Below, piece after piece: positions 12,406 to 26,765 of a DNA stretch of 64,000 nt; the first letter of the stretch is position 1; the number at the start of each line of letters is the position of its first letter. The notes beneath the pieces were generated by a model. That model was given only the letters and a program-made list of their open reading frames with translations. It made no database searches and was not told the origin of the DNA. Made by a program: the position numbers and the translations under genes. Source of the DNA: Collybiopsis luxurians FD-317 M1 (taxonomy: Eukaryota > Basidiomycota > Agaricomycetes > Agaricales > Omphalotaceae); NCBI GenBank assembly GCA_000827265.1, contig KN834814.1:248749-312748 (forward strand), in the 5' to 3' direction.

Positions 12406-14215
12406 ATGGGATCATTGTCTCATCTGCCAAATGAACTGGTCGCACATCTTCTCACATTTTGCTCATTCAAAGATGTTTTATCCTGCCAAGCTACTTGTCG
12501 ATTTCTCCGGGAAATAATTGCAGCTTCATGCAACTTACAGTACAGAACTGAATTGGGAATCGCTGGATTGGAGGATAATCCACAGTGCAATCTCAGTATT
12601 CCAGACCGACTCAGCTTATTACGGAGCAGAGAGCGCGCATGGGCGTTGTTCAAGCCAAATTTCACAACGGAAATCCCGGTACAACATACCTCTGTGGTTG
12701 TCTATGAACTTTCTGGAGGCAGTTATATGCTTTCAGGCATGGCTAGAAACTCTATAAACCACCTTCGGCTCCCTTCCACACCGAATCAAGCTATTCCTCA
12801 CTGGAGTCATATCCCAGTGACGGACGAACTGCTGGACTTTGGGTTAGCAGCAACGGAGCATGATCTTACCGCTGTCTTGACGACGTTAGGGAGTCTCATT
12901 TCCTCTATTCTCTCTTTTTTTCTAACGCGTTGTGTACACACAGAAACGCCGATGGGGGTGATACGACGCTCAAAATAAGCTTTCTGAAACTCTCGACCGG
13001 CCTACCGCATCCGTTATCAAAGTCGCCAATGCAATTCAAGCAGCATATTCTCACCGACAACTTGGGGGTTGGGATAGAGATCGTAGGGGACTTGGCAGCC
13101 TTGGTGATTCGGGACGTGAGCTTTGGACACCACAGCCGTGACAAGGTCTTGATCTTGGACTGGAAGTGTGGTGTAGTCAGAGCCGTACGTACACCTTCCT
13201 TGTTTGACCTGGTGGAGTTGATTGAGATTTAAACATTTAGGAACTGTATACCGAGTCTCGTCGGTATCAAAGCGCCATCTTTTTAACGCCAGACGTGGTG
13301 CTTGTCACAAACGCACACGAGCGGTGTCTTGAAATATGGCGGATTCCCTCCTTCTCTGACGCCTCTCCTGCATCATTTCCGCTTGTCGAGAGAACTCCCG
13401 AAGTAACACTTGGTCTACCTGCCATACATGCTGGGTTCATGATCTCAGAATTCGCTTGTAGATGCGCCCCGAATCCCATTCTATCTACTCCTGACGATCA
13501 ACGACCTTTCCGCTCTTCACCCGAAGAGTCGATTATGGTATTCCACCTCAACATAGCTCCGATAGATCCTCGGATCCCAGTCCCATTCATTTTCTTTGCG
13601 CACCGGCGAACATTTCTCAATCTGCTTTTGTTGTCAGAGCGACCAAAGACTGCGATGATGCCGTGGGCAAATTGGGGTCCTCCAGTTACTCGCTGGCTCC
13701 ATGCTCGGGCTATCCCGACGGAGTGGATTACGACTACCTCTGGCTCACGATACGCGTTCATATCTAGTCATGCCCCTGCACTGCCTCAGCAAGTCGTCTT
13801 GTTCGACTTTAACCAGAACCATGTCAGGAAGGTCGCTATGGACAAAAGGCGCAGCGATCCTCCTTATCGTGGTGTTTTCGGGCAATTTTTGGAAGAAGTG
13901 GAGGCAACGACGAATACGCTTAAGCCCCAGAAGCTGTGGCAGAGAATTTGGATAGAGGATAAACCAGATACTTATGAGCAGTTGAAGGTGTTTAAGGAGG
14001 AAGTAGGAGGTCGTTTACCTTATGTCGCTGTCAAAAGCAAACAGGTATATGACTTCCATGGGATACTGATGGACGATGAGAGGTTACTCGGGATCAAGGT
14101 GAAGCGAATTGCTACAGCCTCGTCAAGTTTTTCTGATACCCTTTTAGAGAAATCACGTTCTTGCTGGGGTGGAGAGCATCGAAGTTTTACATTTTGGGTA
14201 AACGAACATTTCTAA
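12406..14215 (+). CDS. F-box domain protein
   Basis: A probable substrate-receptor subunit of an SCF ubiquitin ligase. The N-terminus MGSLSHLPNELVAHLLTFCS is a typical F-box start (LP-E-L--LL), continuing with a conserved CR-LR-like segment. The rest is the long, poorly conserved C-terminal region common in agaricomycete F-box proteins. Three exons can be joined: from 12406 to about 12884, where a GTTAGG donor keeps frame; about 12949-13184; and 13241-14215. The intron before exon 3 starts GTACGT. The model gives about 560 residues with no internal stop. The target is unknown. Such genes are numerous and fast-evolving in Agaricomycetes, so function cannot be refined. Confidence 0.82.
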
Positions 14216-14692
14216 AGCGAATTATGCCACGAATCCACATGCTATCCGAATCTTTTGTTGTATTGCTCATCTCTGTTCAAGTATGTAGCCCCATGGCCAA
14301 TGTATTTCTTATGATGCCCAGGTCTTAGTGTCACTTACGAAGTTGCTGTTGGAGGAAGCTGGGCGTTTAAATGGTCAAAGCAAAGATTATCTGGGCGCCT
14401 GATTGAACTCTGTTCATGTGATGATGATCGATGGCAGTTGAGTTCTTCTTCTCATCCACTGATGATTCATATGTTGGTAGCAATGAAAAAAGCCCTTATA
14501 TGGTTAATCTTTTGGTGATTGCGCAATGATTACTCAAAGTCGGGAAACTGCATTGGTCTCATCATCGCCATAAATGGAACAGAAGCACGCCATTGCGGAA
14601 GGCTTTTAATCACGATTATCGTAGAAACAAGGTCTCATCTCAATTCTCATCTTTATCCCCATCTTATCCCGATTGAAAGCTCGAACGCAAGG
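14216..14692. other. Intergenic, upstream of sulfhydrylase gene
   Basis: It contains the F-box 3' UTR and the promoter of the O-acetylhomoserine sulfhydrylase gene. An open frame begins upstream, but the protein start is better placed at the ATG at 14693. Nothing else is evident. Confidence 0.5.
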
Positions 14693-16701
<2,009 letters not shown>

Positions 16702-18054
16702 TGGTACAGACATGAGCTTGGTAAAGAAAGTAAAAAAAAACTATGTTTGACATCTTTGATTTACGAAAGAATGAATGTGTATAGTAGAGTCAACATTTTG
16801 AACGTTCTGTTATATCCTCTATCGAACATGCACCATTGACACCTCAGTTCCTAGATCGATAGTTTAGCTACTAAACCTATTCTACTACGAAACGTGTTGT
16901 CCAAGCTGTTCCAGTACACTATAAGCCATCTGTTGGCTGGCTATTGCGGGTGAGGACGGTCTGCTCTTTCAACTTTTTGCAGGGGAACGGTTGATGAGGT
17001 ATGTTCGAAAATCACGGTGTTCTTGTGGAGACGAATTAAAATCTCAAACTTTTGAGCCAAAGGCAAGTCAAAGTGAGTCAAAGGTACGCGAAGAATGTGG
17101 ATTGTATAACTATAAGTGACGTCAACGGTCATCACGATAGTAAGGTTGCGTCGATGAGCTCCCTGCGATGCAGAGCCTGAGTTAATTGAACATTCTCCCA
17201 ATAGCCACTAATCCAAGCCGACGTACAAGAAGCTTAAGCCAATTAATCAAGGGCTCGGCCGGTTCGGGGTCATGATGTGACCCTGGCGATTTGGAGGATC
17301 TCAAGGGTCGATATCGCCGTGCTCACGAGGCTATCATGGGGCAGAACTTCGATGAGAGATGCCAGTAGCACTCTCAGGCTACACGATACACGGTTGGAGC
17401 ACAAAATGCTTATTCTTTCTTCCTTTCATCGTTCAGAGCGGGCCACCCTCGTTGATCAGTTGGCTGAAGTAGAAGTGTTTGGATTCACCATTTCATGGAC
17501 AATGCGGGTACGTATACGACCTTCACCATCCTACTTAGATAAGGTGTGGGATAATGTACAGAAGGCTTCCCGCGACGGCTTTGAGACCCAATTTCAAACT
17601 TATGGTTCACTCAAGCGCACCGGGGCTGAGGATATTATACGGGGGCTTGGCACACCGTCGCTCTCTATCGGAGGCGATGTTGGACGGTGATTGTTTTAGT
17701 AAAATAAACTTTTGGAAACTGAACATTTTTCGTCAGATAGTGACAGTCCAGTCAACCGATCGAGTGGTAACGTCTATCTTTCCATTCAACGCTTTTGACT
17801 TCTCCCACTTTGACTTATTGGGAGAAATGCGGTCACAAATCTGAACCTTAGCTTCAATAGCATCATATGTTAGAGAATTTGCTTCATGCTTTGTGCCAGG
17901 TACTTAAAGCCTGCATGGCCCTCGAGGCCGCTTTCATCTCCTCCCTAGTGTTACATGGCGATACTCAAGCAGGTATGTAGTCGCTAATCTTCCCTATAGA
18001 CACCCCCTTTTGTTTCCCATTCTACTCCTCGAGTTGATACCTTTGTCCTGATCG
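16702..18054. other. Intergenic, weak ORFs only
   Basis: About 1.35 kb between the sulfhydrylase and the FAD monooxygenase. A plus-strand frame at 17277-17690 and a minus-strand frame at 17201-16941 are open but resemble nothing I know. An ATG at about 17916, followed by a GTATGT donor, could be a short upstream exon of the FAD monooxygenase, but the phase I obtained did not fit. Confidence 0.35.
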
Positions 18055-20269
18055 ATGTTCATCTGGCACATTTCGATACAGTATAGCACCGAACTTGCTC
18101 CCTTTCACCTGCATTTTCTCATTATCGGAGGCGGTATATGCGGGTTTTCAGCTGCTATCGCTCTTAGGCGCGAAGGCCATCAGGTAACAGTCATCGAAAA
18201 GGATAAGACTTTGGACGAAGTAAGTCTTCATCTGCCGAGAGTTTTTGTATGTATCTGATCCGTCGGACGTGGAATCCTTAGGGAACAAACGAAGGTTGTC
18301 GCATCCCCCCCAATTTATACAAAATCCTTTGTGAATGGGGTCTAGAAGCAGAACTGCAGAAGATTTCGTCAAGACTGGAAACTACTAATGTTCTATCCTA
18401 TCAAACTGGAGCGTATCTCGGTGGCATTCAATGGGACCAAGAGGTACTAGACGAGACGAGGGGAGAACTTCGGCTGACCTCGGTAAGAATGCCCTCCTAA
18501 GATTCTCTTTTCTGTTTGCCTAACTTCACATTTCTCCTCTGGATTTTTATTTTCCTTAAATGGACAGTACTCCGCTCTCCGCGCTCTTCTCTGTCACAAA
18601 GCACTGTCTGAAGGAACATGTGTGCGTTTCGGCGCCAGAGCCATTTCCATTGATTCCGCTTGCCCTTCCGTCACCCTAGATGGAGGCGACATTATTCGTG
18701 CAAATGTGGTAGTTGGGGCGGACGGAGTCGACGGCCTAGCGCGGAGATGCATATCCGGTACTCAACCACGAGAAGAAGAAGAGGGTGGCGAGGTACTCAA
18801 GGCGTTTAGGTATACATCAAATCTCGCTCTATGAAGGACACTCTGAAAGCTGCTTTACATAGCACCTCCATTCCCAAACGCTATCTACTCAGCGACCCAA
18901 AACTGGCATATCTGAATCATCGGAGGGAAAATGTTGGTATATTCGCACCTCTAAAGTTACTGATAATTGACTTTCGCTCGGAGGAATTCAGGATATGCTC
19001 ATCTGGATTGGACATGACTACTCAGCCTTAGGGTTCGCCAGCGTAAGCTGCACGTTTCTCGAGATCCTTTTCCATCCAGGATATCCTTCACCTAACGATG
19101 ATACTTATATCTAGGGCAACGATTTTTTCCTCTGTGTCTATGGATTTAACTCGAGCGCGGAAGATTTACGATATACTTTGCGTGGGGCGGACCCTAGGTG
19201 CACGATCCTGCATTCAAGAAAAAATAAGATTAATCTGACATTTTCATGTAGTCTCCGTAGATTTTGTTCCGTTACGAGCCTAGCCTGCACTTCCCTCAAA
19301 CACGAGCATGTGCTTGACAACTGGGTGAAGGAAAAACTAGTAGTAATCGGTGATGCCGCTCACCCGTTACCGGTAAGTGCTCCTGGTCTCGGCCAAATAT
19401 GCAAGAGTAAATGGCTGGCAGAAGTTGGTATTGACTTGGACCTTTAGCCCAGTTCAGGACAAAGATGTGCCTTGTCTGTTGAAGACGGCGCAGTTTTGGG
19501 GAAGCTTTTCTCCATAACAGGCTCTCGCTCCTCCCCACTATTACCCTACATTCCTACCCTTCTTGCTGCATTTCATTCCATTCGATATTCCCGTTGTGCT
19601 TCCATTCAAACAAAAGAGCTAGGACTGGTGCACTATATGACTATGCCGGGAGTCAGCAACGCAGAACCGGACGTAAGAGAGCAAGGTATTTGGGCAAAGA
19701 GGGATGAAGCAGGAATCATAGTTGTTCCGGTAAAAACGGGGATGCCAGAGTACTATGCGTCTAGCTTCAGTGAAGAGGATACCGATAGTGAATTCGAGGA
19801 AGAGAGTGCTTTTTCCTGGCTCGTTCATTGGGACAGCGAAAGCACTGGTGAGCGTGGTGTGTCTCCTGAGTGGGTTGAAATCGTCGAGACGTTCGGTTAC
19901 GAGGCCAAAGAAGAAGCGGAGGAATGGTGGGCTACTTGGGGAAGGTTCCGAAATCCGGGAGTTTGGAATGGAGAATGGGGGGTTATGGTAGATGATGAAG
20001 GAGCTGCTATCATGGGAAGCTTAGGCTTGGAAATTTCTCGTTCCAGCTCTTCCCTGGTTTCGAATATGTCTTTCTCCTCGTCCTATCAATCCTCGTATCC
20101 CTACTCTTTGGTCATAAACCCCTCTTTCAGCTCCGATTCTTTCTCTTCCATTTCCTCTAATTCCTTGTCTGACCACGATTCGGAATTATTGACAGAGTTC
20201 GACTGGCACTACGCCACGACAGCCATGTCATCCGGTTTCCAACATGGTGGATGTTGCCTTTTGATTTGA
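18055..20269 (+). CDS. FAD-dependent monooxygenase with Ser-rich CaaX-like tail
   Basis: A group A flavoprotein monooxygenase of the salicylate hydroxylase-like type, using NAD(P)H and O2 to hydroxylate an unknown substrate. The dinucleotide-binding motif HFLIIGGGICGFSAAIALRR lies near the start, then RIPPNLYKIL, the DG motif ANVVVGADGVDG, and the GD motif VVIGDAAHPLP (about 19340-19370). After the catalytic domain comes an unusual extension: an acidic stretch (about 19770-19810), a Trp-rich stretch, a Ser-rich segment, and the last residues GGCCLLI. The final CLLI fits a CaaX box, suggesting prenylation and membrane attachment (inference). The start at 18055 is the first in-frame ATG before the Rossmann fold; an upstream exon is possible. 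Introns are consistent and the gene looks intact. Two decayed copies of its 3' half lie at 25169-25497 and 33499-32475. Confidence 0.82.
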
Positions 20270-20697
20270 GTCTTGGGTTCTTTCTTTCAACTTCTTGGAC
20301 TATCGTACAGGCAACCAGGATTGGAAAGGTTCTTCCGGCTGCAAATAGAAATGTACAACTTGTGTATATTCTGTGTAACTACATAATACTTACTGCTGTG
20401 ATGTTGGGTGTGCATCGTTTGTGCATCGTCCTACTTCCAGCCAGCGCGCATGTAAGGTTCAGTCCTTACATAAAATTGCGTTCGACCGTGTATTTGAAAT
20501 TATGAGATGAGCTTCCGTATTCCCAGCACGATGTGGAGTAGATCGGATATTTCCGATGCTTAGCATCGATATCGATACGCGGCAAAACGGTCTGAGCACC
20601 TGCACCAATCGTGGATACTGTTCCCTGAAACGGCCTACTAGCTACTCGGTTTCAACAGAGATACTTACGACTCCCAAGTGTCAGCTTAGTTCTCAAA
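20270..20697. other. 3' flank of FAD monooxygenase, shared with its copies
   Basis: The first ~170 bases after the stop, including GTAACTACATAA and GCTGTGATGTTGGGT, recur after both partial copies of the monooxygenase (after 25497 and, inverted, before 32475). The duplication therefore included the 3' UTR. The rest is the promoter side of the CHAT gene. Confidence 0.6.
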
Positions 20698-23600
20698 ATG
20701 ACAATTTTACAAGTCAGGATCAAGCTATCGAAAATGCAACATTCAGACCACATGGAAATAGATGGAAACCGGTACACAGCAGAAGTGGTGCCCTCCGAGT
20801 CCGGTGGTATGTGGTCAACGCTATTCCAGGGCAATCTGTTAAATGAGATACAACACTCATACTGTATGCAGATGAATATGTTGACATTGGCATTGGTTCA
20901 GAGTGGGGCAATCTGTCCAACACAATGACGAAGTTGAAGGGTAACATGGGTAAGATCGATACCATTGTCCACTAGCTTTCGCGCTAAAAACCTCAGTCTC
21001 CTGTTCTACACCTATCGTACTTCATAATAACGCCCTCACCCCTCTAATACCGGAGTACCCGAAATTTGAGATACCCCATTCTCCCTGGGTCGTTCTTACT
21101 GTGATAAACGCTCCACAGTCTTGCCTCGCTGGTGATAGTATGGGCGCCTCCCTTCTTCGGCTCGGAAAGCTGTTTTCCGAGCAGTATTCTTCGTACAAGC
21201 AAACATCCGATCTCGAATTGGCTATCCTTTTCCAGTGGTTCTCAGTACAGTTTCTCCATGATCAGGATATGTTTGACCTCGCTATCGGATATCTATTGCT
21301 ATCATTGACAGATCGCTTCGCTCTGTTCAGTGAAATGGCTCAATTATACAGGATCATCTCGGTAGCTAAATGGGGCCTGAATCATTGCGGCACCAATCCT
21401 TCTTCACAAGGCACTGTCCTTGCCCACCTCGCCTACTTGCTAACAATTGGATACAAACGTTATGGGAAAGGGCTAAATGATCATGAGGCCTTCTCATTAT
21501 GTCGTGGTTTCTTCGATAAACTTGCTGAAGACAGGACATACAGGCTTGTCACGACCTTCAGAGGTCTCATATATGAACACTTCAGATTGTTTTCAGATGT
21601 AGACAATCTTCATGAAGCTGTTCAACTGTCATATGAATCGTTAACGCTCTGTCCGATGACCGATATATTAGAGCATAGACAATGCTATCAAGCTCTTGGG
21701 CAGGCTCATTTGCAGCGTTTCAAGGTCCTCCATCATCCCACTGACCTTGATGAAGCAGTCACGCAAACTCGAGAATCATTCAAGTTCCAGCCCAAAGACT
21801 ACACTCAGGAAAACCTCATGCAGGATACGTATAGGCTGGCTTCAATTATACACATGCGCTATGAAGCTTGGCGAGATCCAGTGGATCTAGCAGATTGTAT
21901 TCAGAAGCTCCGGGAAGTGGTGGATACTACTTCGGATGGTCACCCTGACTATCACGCATCATTGCTCCTACTTGTGCGCTGCCTCATTCAAAATCGAGAC
22001 CAAGAGGGAGCTTTGGTTCTACTTCGCCGCAGCCCCACCGGCGGAAAAGGGGAGCTGATGCTGGAAGTTGCACAATTATGGCGTATGTGCTTTGAACAGC
22101 ATCCAACCGTGTCAGATGAAAGCCTCATAAATGAGGCGATTCATATTTTACAAGCGTTTCTTCATCGTTCAGATCTTTCTACTCATTTACAAACTAAGAT
22201 TAAACTGGAATTGGGGTTGTCACATATTGCGCGATTCAAATTGCTGTGTGATAACACTGATGCAACCTCCGCTGCTAGGTGGTTAATGGAATCGATTGTA
22301 GAACATCCTAATTCCTCAGCTTTGCGGGCATTGGTAGAGGTATACCTTGATCAAGAATCGCCGATATTTGATGTTGGCATTGGCCTCAGTCATCTGGCTC
22401 CGTTGCTTGGCATGGGGGATCTAGATCATATGGAGCTGTTGCATTTTGCCTATCAAAAACTACTAGCAGTGGATCCCTCTCTCAATGTGACAATGAGCTC
22501 AGACCAAACTCTCCTTCTCAAGCTTAGCCTCCTACTGGGACATGCAGCCAATATTCAACTTCATATCAATTCACGACTCGCTGCCCTTCACTCTTTAGAT
22601 GACTTTGTGAAGCGCTTCTTGCCTCTGGCTATGGAGAAACTATGTTGCGCAGGTCTTCTAAGTGAAGCCCTTGATTTTCTTGACCGCACGAGAGGCCTGT
22701 TCTGGTCACAGACACTATGCCTTCGCACAGATATCAATGAAGTACCTCCTTCATTTCGTGATAGATTCCGCCTCCTCAGCAACCACCTTGAGCTGATAAC
22801 AGGCAGCTATGCACCCTTAACATGGGATGCTCCTGATCCAGCATACAATTCCTTAAGGATACGAGTCAAAGCGGAGTTTGATCAGCTGGTGGACCAAATA
22901 CGAGCAACTCCGGGAAAAGAGTGTTTCTTGAAGCCGGCGCCTGTGGTGGAAATGTTGTCCAAGAAATCCAAGAGCGACATCATTGTGACACTTTTTGTCT
23001 GCAGTGACTGCAGCCGTGCTCTGATAGTTCAGCGCAAGTCAGAACACGAAGATTTAGTGATTAGTTCACTGGAGCTAGATGGGCTGACAGAAGATAATCT
23101 TGGAATTCTTGCTGTGTCAGTTACCAGGTCAAGTCGTGGAGAGGCTGAAGAGGTTTCATCACCCCAGTCAAATGACTCAGTTAATCAGGAATCTAAAGAT
23201 GAGAAAGGCGCTTGTGATACAAGAGCAATCAGACTGTCAAAAGGCTTGAGCTTGGTTGAAATTCTTGCAAAGATATGGCAAAAAATTGTGAAACATATCA
23301 TCCAAAAGCTTGGTCTCAATGTGTGTAGCATCCCACTAATGGTATGATGTATGCTGATTGGACTATATTTCCTCTGTACTAGAAAAGGGTAGGACATGAT
23401 CGTCCTAGACTGTGGTGGTGTCCAACCGGCCATTTTATGTTCTTGCCACTTCATGCCGCTGGCATGTACACTATGAGATCTGACTGCTTCTGGTATGCAT
23501 CTGAGCAGTGTTCTGATTATGTGGTTTCATCTTATACACCAACATTGGCCACCCTTGCTAATGGACGACATTCATTTGAACCGCTGGCATACTCAGACAT

Positions 23601-24291
23601 GAGAATGCTGCTCACAGCTGTTCCATATCCCTATCAAGGCACCTTGCTACGTGGAACGAGTTCTGAGCTCCAGCGCATTGCAAGTGTGATCCCTTCTTCT
23701 TTGCGGATTACATTATGCCCAGAAGATGATACCTTGTTAGACCCTAAAGCAGGCACTTCTGTCAATACCATTCTTGATAATCTGCGGGATGCAACGCTCT
23801 TCCACTTAGCGAGCCATGGTGTACAGGATGCAACTAATCCACTGGACAGTGCATTTATTATGCGGGATGGGAGATTGACCATTTCCAGTCTCATGCATCT
23901 TCCACAACCTCGAGCGTTCCTTGCCTTCCTCAGCGCTTGTGAGACTGCAAAGAATGCTCAAGGTCAATCAAATGAGGCCATTCATCTAGTAGCTTCTATG
24001 CTGTTTGTTGGTTTTAAAAGTGCTATTGGAACAATGTGGTAAGTTCATCTGTATCAATGACTCATTCCAGCATGATCTCTTGATACTGTTATAATGTTCT
24101 CCAGGCCTATGGCAGACATAGACGGACCAGATGTGGCAGAAATGATATATCAACAGCTTCTTACTGAAGCTATGAAAAACCCTGTTGATTGTGATGTCAT
24201 TCCGTATGCACTAGACGATGCCACTCGTGCAATGCAACAGAAAGGTCTACCTCCAGATCGCTGGGCCCAGTTTGTACATTATGGGATATAA
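20698..24291 (+). CDS. TPR-CHAT domain protein (caspase-like)
   Basis: A large protein of about 1124 residues with a C-terminal CHAT domain, a caspase-fold (clan CD) peptidase-like module. Five exons phase cleanly: 20698-20806, 20872-20949, 20997-23341, 23383-24038 and 24105-24291. The first exons give a short beta-rich segment reminiscent of a C2-like domain. Exon 3 is mostly helical TPR-type repeats. The CHAT part starts RPRLWWCPTGHFMFLPLHAA and carries the expected His (LFHLASHGVQD) and Cys (FLSACETAKNAQG), so catalytic residues are present. It ends DRWAQFVHYGI. CHAT-TPR proteins are expanded in Agaricomycetes; most have no known substrate. In bacteria some CHAT proteases activate pore-forming gasdermins, which is of interest because pore-forming-like genes lie nearby. 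Confidence 0.88.
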
Positions 24292-24638
24292 TCAACTTGT
24301 ACTAGTAGTTCAACAAAGAGATTCTTAGGGATTTATACCAGCATACTTATAATATAAGAAAAGCGGTTGTACGGTTTTGCAGATATGTATTGCCTGATTT
24401 GGACTTTAAGTGTTCAATGTTCAATTCCTCAATTCAATCTGCATTCTGCTCGCTTGCTACATTGGATATGAACAAGCAAAAGAAGGTTCGTATAGATACT
24501 AAATACAAGCTATGCCTATGAACTAGGTATATCCAAATTTCCTTCCAGTATTCTATGTATGTACCATATGCACAGTATTCCAAGTATATCGCGTTAGTCG
24601 ATAGATATGCAGTAGATCGATAAATGCTTGTAAAAGTC
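24292..24638. other. Convergent intergenic spacer
   Basis: It lies between the CHAT gene (plus) and a truncated gene (minus) and holds both 3' ends. AT-rich; no gene or clear repeat seen. Confidence 0.5.
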
Positions 24639-25167
24639 TCACTCTTCATCCTCATCCTCATCCTCATCCCGCTCTCCCTCGTCATCCTCAACAACCTTCC
24701 AATCCTCAGGCTCCCAACTCAAATCCCCATCCGCATAGTTAAAAATCATATTGACCTTTGCGTTCTTCAAATGCGGCTTCCTCGCAACCCACCTAACAAA
24801 TGCTCGACTCTCATCCGTTTCCGACGTCCTGATTGCCCTCTTCGATATGTTTGTCCGCAGAATATCAATCCGGTTTTTGTATTCGGGAAAGAGTCGCTCG
24901 TTGGCTCTGTGAAAGGCCCATAAAAGTTCACGGACTCTGCAAAGGTTATAAAGAGTAGGGAGGAATGCAATGCTAAGCACCTCGGACAAAGCTACAAAAG
25001 AAAACACCCAACTTACTCGTCGATTCGCCTATCCATCATCTGCCAGTTCAAGATCCTATCCAATCTCCACAAGCTCAAGACCTCATCGCCTTTAAGACCG
25101 TAATCGGTTTCCTCGCCTTTTGTAACTATCACCAAAGGTCCTTTCCCCTTCTCCTCATCCTTAGTGG
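24639..25167 (-). pseudogene. 3' fragment of unknown gene cut at duplication breakpoint
   Basis: Two exons are visible. The upstream one (about 25167-25019) contains GPLVIVTKGEETDYGLKGDE and LNWQMMDRRIDE. An intron with a GTAAGT donor (about 25018-24939) follows, then VRELLWAFHRANERLFPEYK and a strongly acidic end (DEDEDEDEE, stop at 24639). The reading is smooth, so the segment is genuinely coding. Its 5' part stops abruptly near 25167, exactly where the copied FAD monooxygenase tail begins on the other strand. No start codon or N-terminus is present. I do not recognise the family. Read as a gene truncated by the rearrangement. Confidence 0.6.
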
Positions 25168-25168
25168 T

Positions 25169-25497
25169 ACCGAATACCGGAAGTTTGGAATGGAGAATGT
25201 GGGGGTATAGATAATGAAGGAGCTGCTATCATGGGAAGTTCAGGCTTGGAAATTTCTCGTTCCAGCTCTTCCCTGTTATCAAATTCGTCTTTCTCATGTT
25301 CCTATCAATCGTCGTATCCCTACTCTTTGGTCATAAACCCCTCCTTCAGCTCCGATTCTTTCTCTTCCATTTCCTCTAATTCCTTGTCTTTTTCAGACTA
25401 TGATTCGGAATTATTGGCCGAGCTCGACTGGCACTACTACGCCACGACAGCGATGTCATCCGGTTTCCAACACGGTGGATGTTGTCTCTTGATATGA
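25169..25497 (+). pseudogene. FAD monooxygenase tail, copy 2
   Basis: This is nearly the same sequence as 19946-20269: the Ser-rich segment, WHYYATTAMSSGFQHGGCCL and the end CCLLI. The catalytic domain is missing; similarity begins at the TTTGGAATGGAGAATG block, near the truncated gene on the other strand. An early in-frame TAG (near 25207) shows it is not maintained as a protein. It faces the 3' end of pore-forming-like gene A, and the same tail-to-tail arrangement recurs inverted at 31.2-33.5 kb. Confidence 0.75.
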
Positions 25498-26765
25498 GTC
25501 TTGGGTCATCTTTTGAACTATCGTACAGGCAACCAGGATCGGAGAGGTTCTTCCGGTTGCAAACAAAAATATATTTTGTGTATATCCTGTGTAACTACAT
25601 AACACTTATTGCTGTGATGTTGGGTATGCATCGTCCTACTTCTGGTCAGATAACCTCTGGTCATTTGTACACTGGCAGACTGCGAGCCTGGCCAGTGATG
25701 ATATCGATGTACTTCTGCGTGGCATCCCTGATATTGGCCCAAGCATTCAAAAGTACCGGCCTCGCATTGGCGAGGATTGAGGCTCCCGAAGTGCTTAAGA
25801 GCAAGTTCCAAGTGTTCACGTCGTTTAAGTTCTGAGAGATACCGCTCCAGACGCCAGTTATACTTGTCAGGGACGCAGCTATCTTTTGCATGTATGGCAG
25901 CAAGCTGGTATTGTTTAGCACCAAGTAAAGTGCAAGAGGTAGAGGACTCACGTTTCTAGTTTCTGTGCAGTGTCTTTGGCAATGCCAACTTGAGCCTTCA
26001 GCTCGTTGATGGCCGCTTTCAACTACAAATTCATTCAAAACTACTGCTGAGTCATACATCCCCAAAAAGGACTTACTTGACCAATTTGTATAATGCGTTC
26101 GATGGTCATTCCCAACAATGAAACTCCGCCCGATACCAGAGCACCCGTAAACAACACTGTTTATAGTCATCGTTCAATGTAATGTAAAATGTTATGAGTA
26201 AAAGCATACTGACTGCCTCCTGGAATGAACGCTGCGGCAGCAAAGATCACGAGAGCACCGATACCAAGAAGGACTGCTTGGAGCGTCAGCTGTTTGACCT
26301 GCTCGCTGAGATCATCTATGGTCCTCTCCCAACTAAGAGTTCACGATTAAGTCAATTTATAATTAGCGCTGCACGTATGGGCAATAGCCGGTGCTTACGT
26401 TTCGATGTTTGTCTTACACTCATTGATAGCTTGAATAACGGCGTTCATCGCATTATTCCAACGGTTCTGGTAGGTGAGACTAGATTATGGTGAGCTAGAG
26501 CATTGCATACATAAATGGTAGCTCAAACCTCTCATTGAAAATTTTATCAGCCGAGGCTTTGTACTGGATGGCGAGTGTCAGATGAGCTTGGAGGTATGTA
26601 TCAATAGTTATTTGAGTTGGATCATTTGCGTTGTTTGATGGCACAAGCATTGGCAAGAGAACGAGTACTACGTTGGAGTAGCTTTGGAGGTCTTGTGCAA
26701 CAGGAATCGTCATTTGCTGCAGATCCCAGTACAACTATGAATGGAGATACAAGTCAGCGCTTTGT
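25169..26765 (+). repeat. Inverted duplication, left arm
   Basis: Reverse complement matching 31193-32790. The arm contains the FAD monooxygenase tail, its 3' flank and the last ~1.1 kb of pore-forming-like gene A. Differences by eye are scattered single bases and small indels. The homology on the partner arm ends at the assembly gap, so the true arm could be longer. Confidence 0.85.

Noticed and set aside
17277..17690. Plus-strand 137-residue frame
   Set aside because: No recognisable domain and no convincing splice context; listed only as a weak ORF within the spacer.
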